The notes under the pieces were generated by a model, which worked only from the letters and a program-made list of their open reading frames with translations, was not told where the DNA came from and searched no databases. 17,299 bases of DNA from Flavobacterium sp. (GTDB lineage: Bacteria; Bacteroidota; Bacteroidia; Flavobacteriales; Flavobacteriaceae): NCBI RefSeq assembly GCF_003525665.1, contig NZ_DQDX01000084.1, positions 22,405 through 39,703 on the forward strand. The letters are read 5' to 3'. Shown piece after piece: positions 15,608 through 17,299 of the stretch. A program made the translations under genes and the position numbers. The first letter of the stretch is position 1; every line of letters begins with the position of its first letter.

Positions 15608-17299
15608 ATGAATAGAGAATCAGCACATACATTTCATATTCCGGTGATGGGATTGGCTTACACGATTGATAGTCCGATTCGTGTGGCGCAATATGGAATT
15701 TCATCGGTTGTATCGATAACAGATGATGAAGTTATCGAAAAAATGAGGGCTTTTTACAGCGAGAAATTTAGTATTCCGTATCAAGAAATTACACAAAAAT
15801 TCCACGATTATAGAGCCGAAAGAATTACACATTACTTGAACTTGATGGATACAATTGTAACTGAAAAGTTTGAGAATTTTAAAAACGAATTGGCAGAAAG
15901 CAAATCTTCATTAGAGAATTATATTGCGATGTTGCCAAAAAAATCGGATTTAAAGAAAGGACTGCAAAGTTTTATCGATGAAGGAATTACGATTAAAGAA
16001 ACCATTAAAAATTACTTGGAAGACCATTTATTTGCAGGCGAAATTGATGTCAATATAATGACGAAAGTCGATAAAGATAATTTTGATAAAAACGAACAAT
16101 TGCCAGTAGAATTCAATGATGCTCATGCAGCACTTCGCGGATTTGCTAATAGTAACTTATCTTCATCAGTGGTGCTTTCTGCCGGAATGAATCCGAGGTT
16201 GTACAGTTATTTTGAGAATTTTAAAGACTTTTTTCCTGATGTGAATTCGAATTTGAAGAAGAAAATTATTTTGAAAGTTAGCGATTTTCGTTCGGCGATG
16301 ATTCAAGGAAATTTTTTGGCTAAGAAAGGACTTTGGGTTTCGGAATACCGAATTGAATCGGGATTGAATTGTGGCGGACATGCTTTTGCAACGGACGGTT
16401 TTTTACTCGGACCGATTTTGAAAGAATTCAAAGAAAAGAAAGATCAGTTGATTCAATCGGCGCATGATTTATTGGTCAAAGCTTTGCATCAAAAAGAAAT
16501 GATAGTTCCAGAAAATCCATTAGAATTAAAAATCACTGCACAAGGCGGAATTGGAACTGCAGAAGAACATGATTTTTTATTGAATTACTACAAAGTTGAT
16601 TCTGTAGGTTGGGGTTCGCCTTTTTTATTGGTTCCAGAAGCGACTTCGGTTGATGCAGAAACTAGAACTTTATTGGCCAATGCTAAGGAAGATGATTTTT
16701 ATTTGAGTAACATTTCTCCGCTTGGTGTTCCGTTTAATTCAGTTAGAGGAACTTCTAATGAATATTGGAAACAAAAACGAATTGATGAAAACAATGCTGG
16801 AAGTTCTTGTCCGAAACGACTTTTAGCTTTGAGCAAAGAACATGATGATAAAGGTTTGTGTATGGCTTCAAAGAAATATCAGGATATAAAACTGGAAGAA
16901 TTAGAAGTTAAAAAAGATGAAATTTCATCATCAGAATTTGAAAAGCTAAAAAATAAAATTACTGAAAAAGCTTGTCTTTGCGTTGGTTTGGTCAATGCTG
17001 CTTTTTTAGAAAACAACATTAAAATAAAAGGACAACAACAAGGAATCGTGATTTGTCCAGGACCGAATTTAGCTTATTTTAGTAGCGAAATTTCATTAGC
17101 TGATATGGTAAAACATATTTATGGAAATGCTAATGTAATGACCGACGTTAACCGACCAAATGTCTTTGTGAAGGAGTTGAAAATGTATGTTGATTATTTA
17201 AGAAATGAGATTTCAGATTATTCTACCGAGATTTCTGCTGGACAAATTAAGAAATGGAATTCTTTTAAAAATAATTTATTGGAAGGAATTGAGTATTAT
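15608..17299 (+). CDS. Large unassigned protein, possibly a flavin TIM-barrel enzyme; gene runs past the window end
   Basis: An open frame of 564 codons runs from the ATG at 15608 to the last base with no stop, so the 3' end is missing. The start MNRESAHTFHIPVMGLAYTI is the first ATG after the divergent gap. A one-mismatch promoter element, CATCTTTG, lies at 15570-15577. I do not firmly recognise the family. Three features recall nitronate-monooxygenase-like FMN barrels: IPVMG followed by VAQYGISSVVSI near the N-terminus, NCGGHAF at 254-260, and ITAQGGIG (309-316) followed by VGWGSPFLLVPEA (333-345). This is inference. Beyond residue 400 there are five cysteines (C401, C418, C456, C458, C483) that could bind metal or an iron-sulfur cluster. 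There is no signal peptide. Base use matches its neighbours. Residues about 60-150 are lysine- and glutamate-rich and probably helical. Confidence 0.8.
   Translation, partial: MNRESAHTFHIPVMGLAYTIDSPIRVAQYGISSVVSITDDEVIEKMRAFYSEKFSIPYQEITQKFHDYRAERITHYLNLMDTIVTEKFENFKNELAESKSSLENYIAMLPKKSDLKKGLQSFIDEGITIKETIKNYLEDHLFAGEIDVNIMTKVDKDNFDKNEQLPVEFNDAHAALRGFANSNLSSSVVLSAGMNPRLYSYFENFKDFFPDVNSNLKKKIILKVSDFRSAMIQGNFLAKKGLWVSEYRIESGLNCGGHAFATDGFLLGPILKEFKEKKDQLIQSAHDLLVKALHQKEMIVPENPLELKITAQGGIGTAEEHDFLLNYYKVDSVGWGSPFLLVPEATSVDAETRTLLANAKEDDFYLSNISPLGVPFNSVRGTSNEYWKQKRIDENNAGSSCPKRLLALSKEHDDKGLCMASKKYQDIKLEELEVKKDEISSSEFEKLKNKITEKACLCVGLVNAAFLENNIKIKGQQQGIVICPGPNLAYFSSEISLADMVKHIYGNANVMTDVNRPNVFVKELKMYVDYLRNEISDYSTEISAGQIKKWNSFKNNLLEGIEYY

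Overview
The window looks like chromosomal DNA of a Flavobacteriaceae member, probably Flavobacterium or a close relative. The DNA is AT-rich, roughly one third GC by eye. Starts lack clear Shine-Dalgarno sequences. Several genes are preceded by TAnnTTTG, the Bacteroidetes -7 promoter element. Signal peptides end in G|Q, and the gene content (DUF6443-type RHS proteins, kynurenine 3-monooxygenase, S45 acylase, agmatinase-family protein) fits. No rRNA, tRNA, CRISPR array, transposase or integrase was found.

Left part (1-8410, plus strand): two large secreted RHS/YD-repeat proteins lie 8 bp apart, followed 22 bp later by a small cupin. The first protein resembles the N-terminal (TcB/SpvB-like) part of an RHS shell. 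The second carries the RHS core, the DPTGL end motif, a glycine-rich hinge and an unrecognised C-terminal domain. This reads as an exported polymorphic-toxin-like RHS system split over two genes. No obvious immunity gene sits downstream. The second RHS protein also carries two tandem divergent copies of a domain of about 130 residues, inserted between YD-repeat segments.

Middle (8412-12877, minus strand): an uninterrupted array of 19 seven-base units fills the gap between the convergent cupin and kynurenine 3-monooxygenase genes. Then come kmo, a membrane-anchored penicillin-acylase-family hydrolase and a small glycine-zipper lipoprotein. kmo and the acylase each have their own TAnnTTTG promoter. 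A perfect 13-bp hairpin followed by T8 ends the lipoprotein transcript.

Right part (12932-17299): two small minus-strand genes of unknown function come first (a soluble protein that faintly resembles immunity proteins, and a two-helix membrane protein). Next is a 369-bp intergenic stretch with a strong terminator flanked by 13-bp direct repeats, plus REP-like palindromes. An agmatinase-family ureohydrolase follows on the minus strand. It is divergent from a plus-strand gene that is open through the window end: a large unassigned protein with possible flavin TIM-barrel signatures and a cysteine-containing C-terminal part. The 307-bp divergent gap holds a 129-bp element with 31-bp inverted arms, each made of three CACGAATT-like units in mirror-symmetric spacing.

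The points most worth following up are the split RHS pair with its inserted tandem domain and unassigned C-terminal domain, the heptamer array, the mirror-spaced inverted repeat, and the unassigned gene at the right edge.
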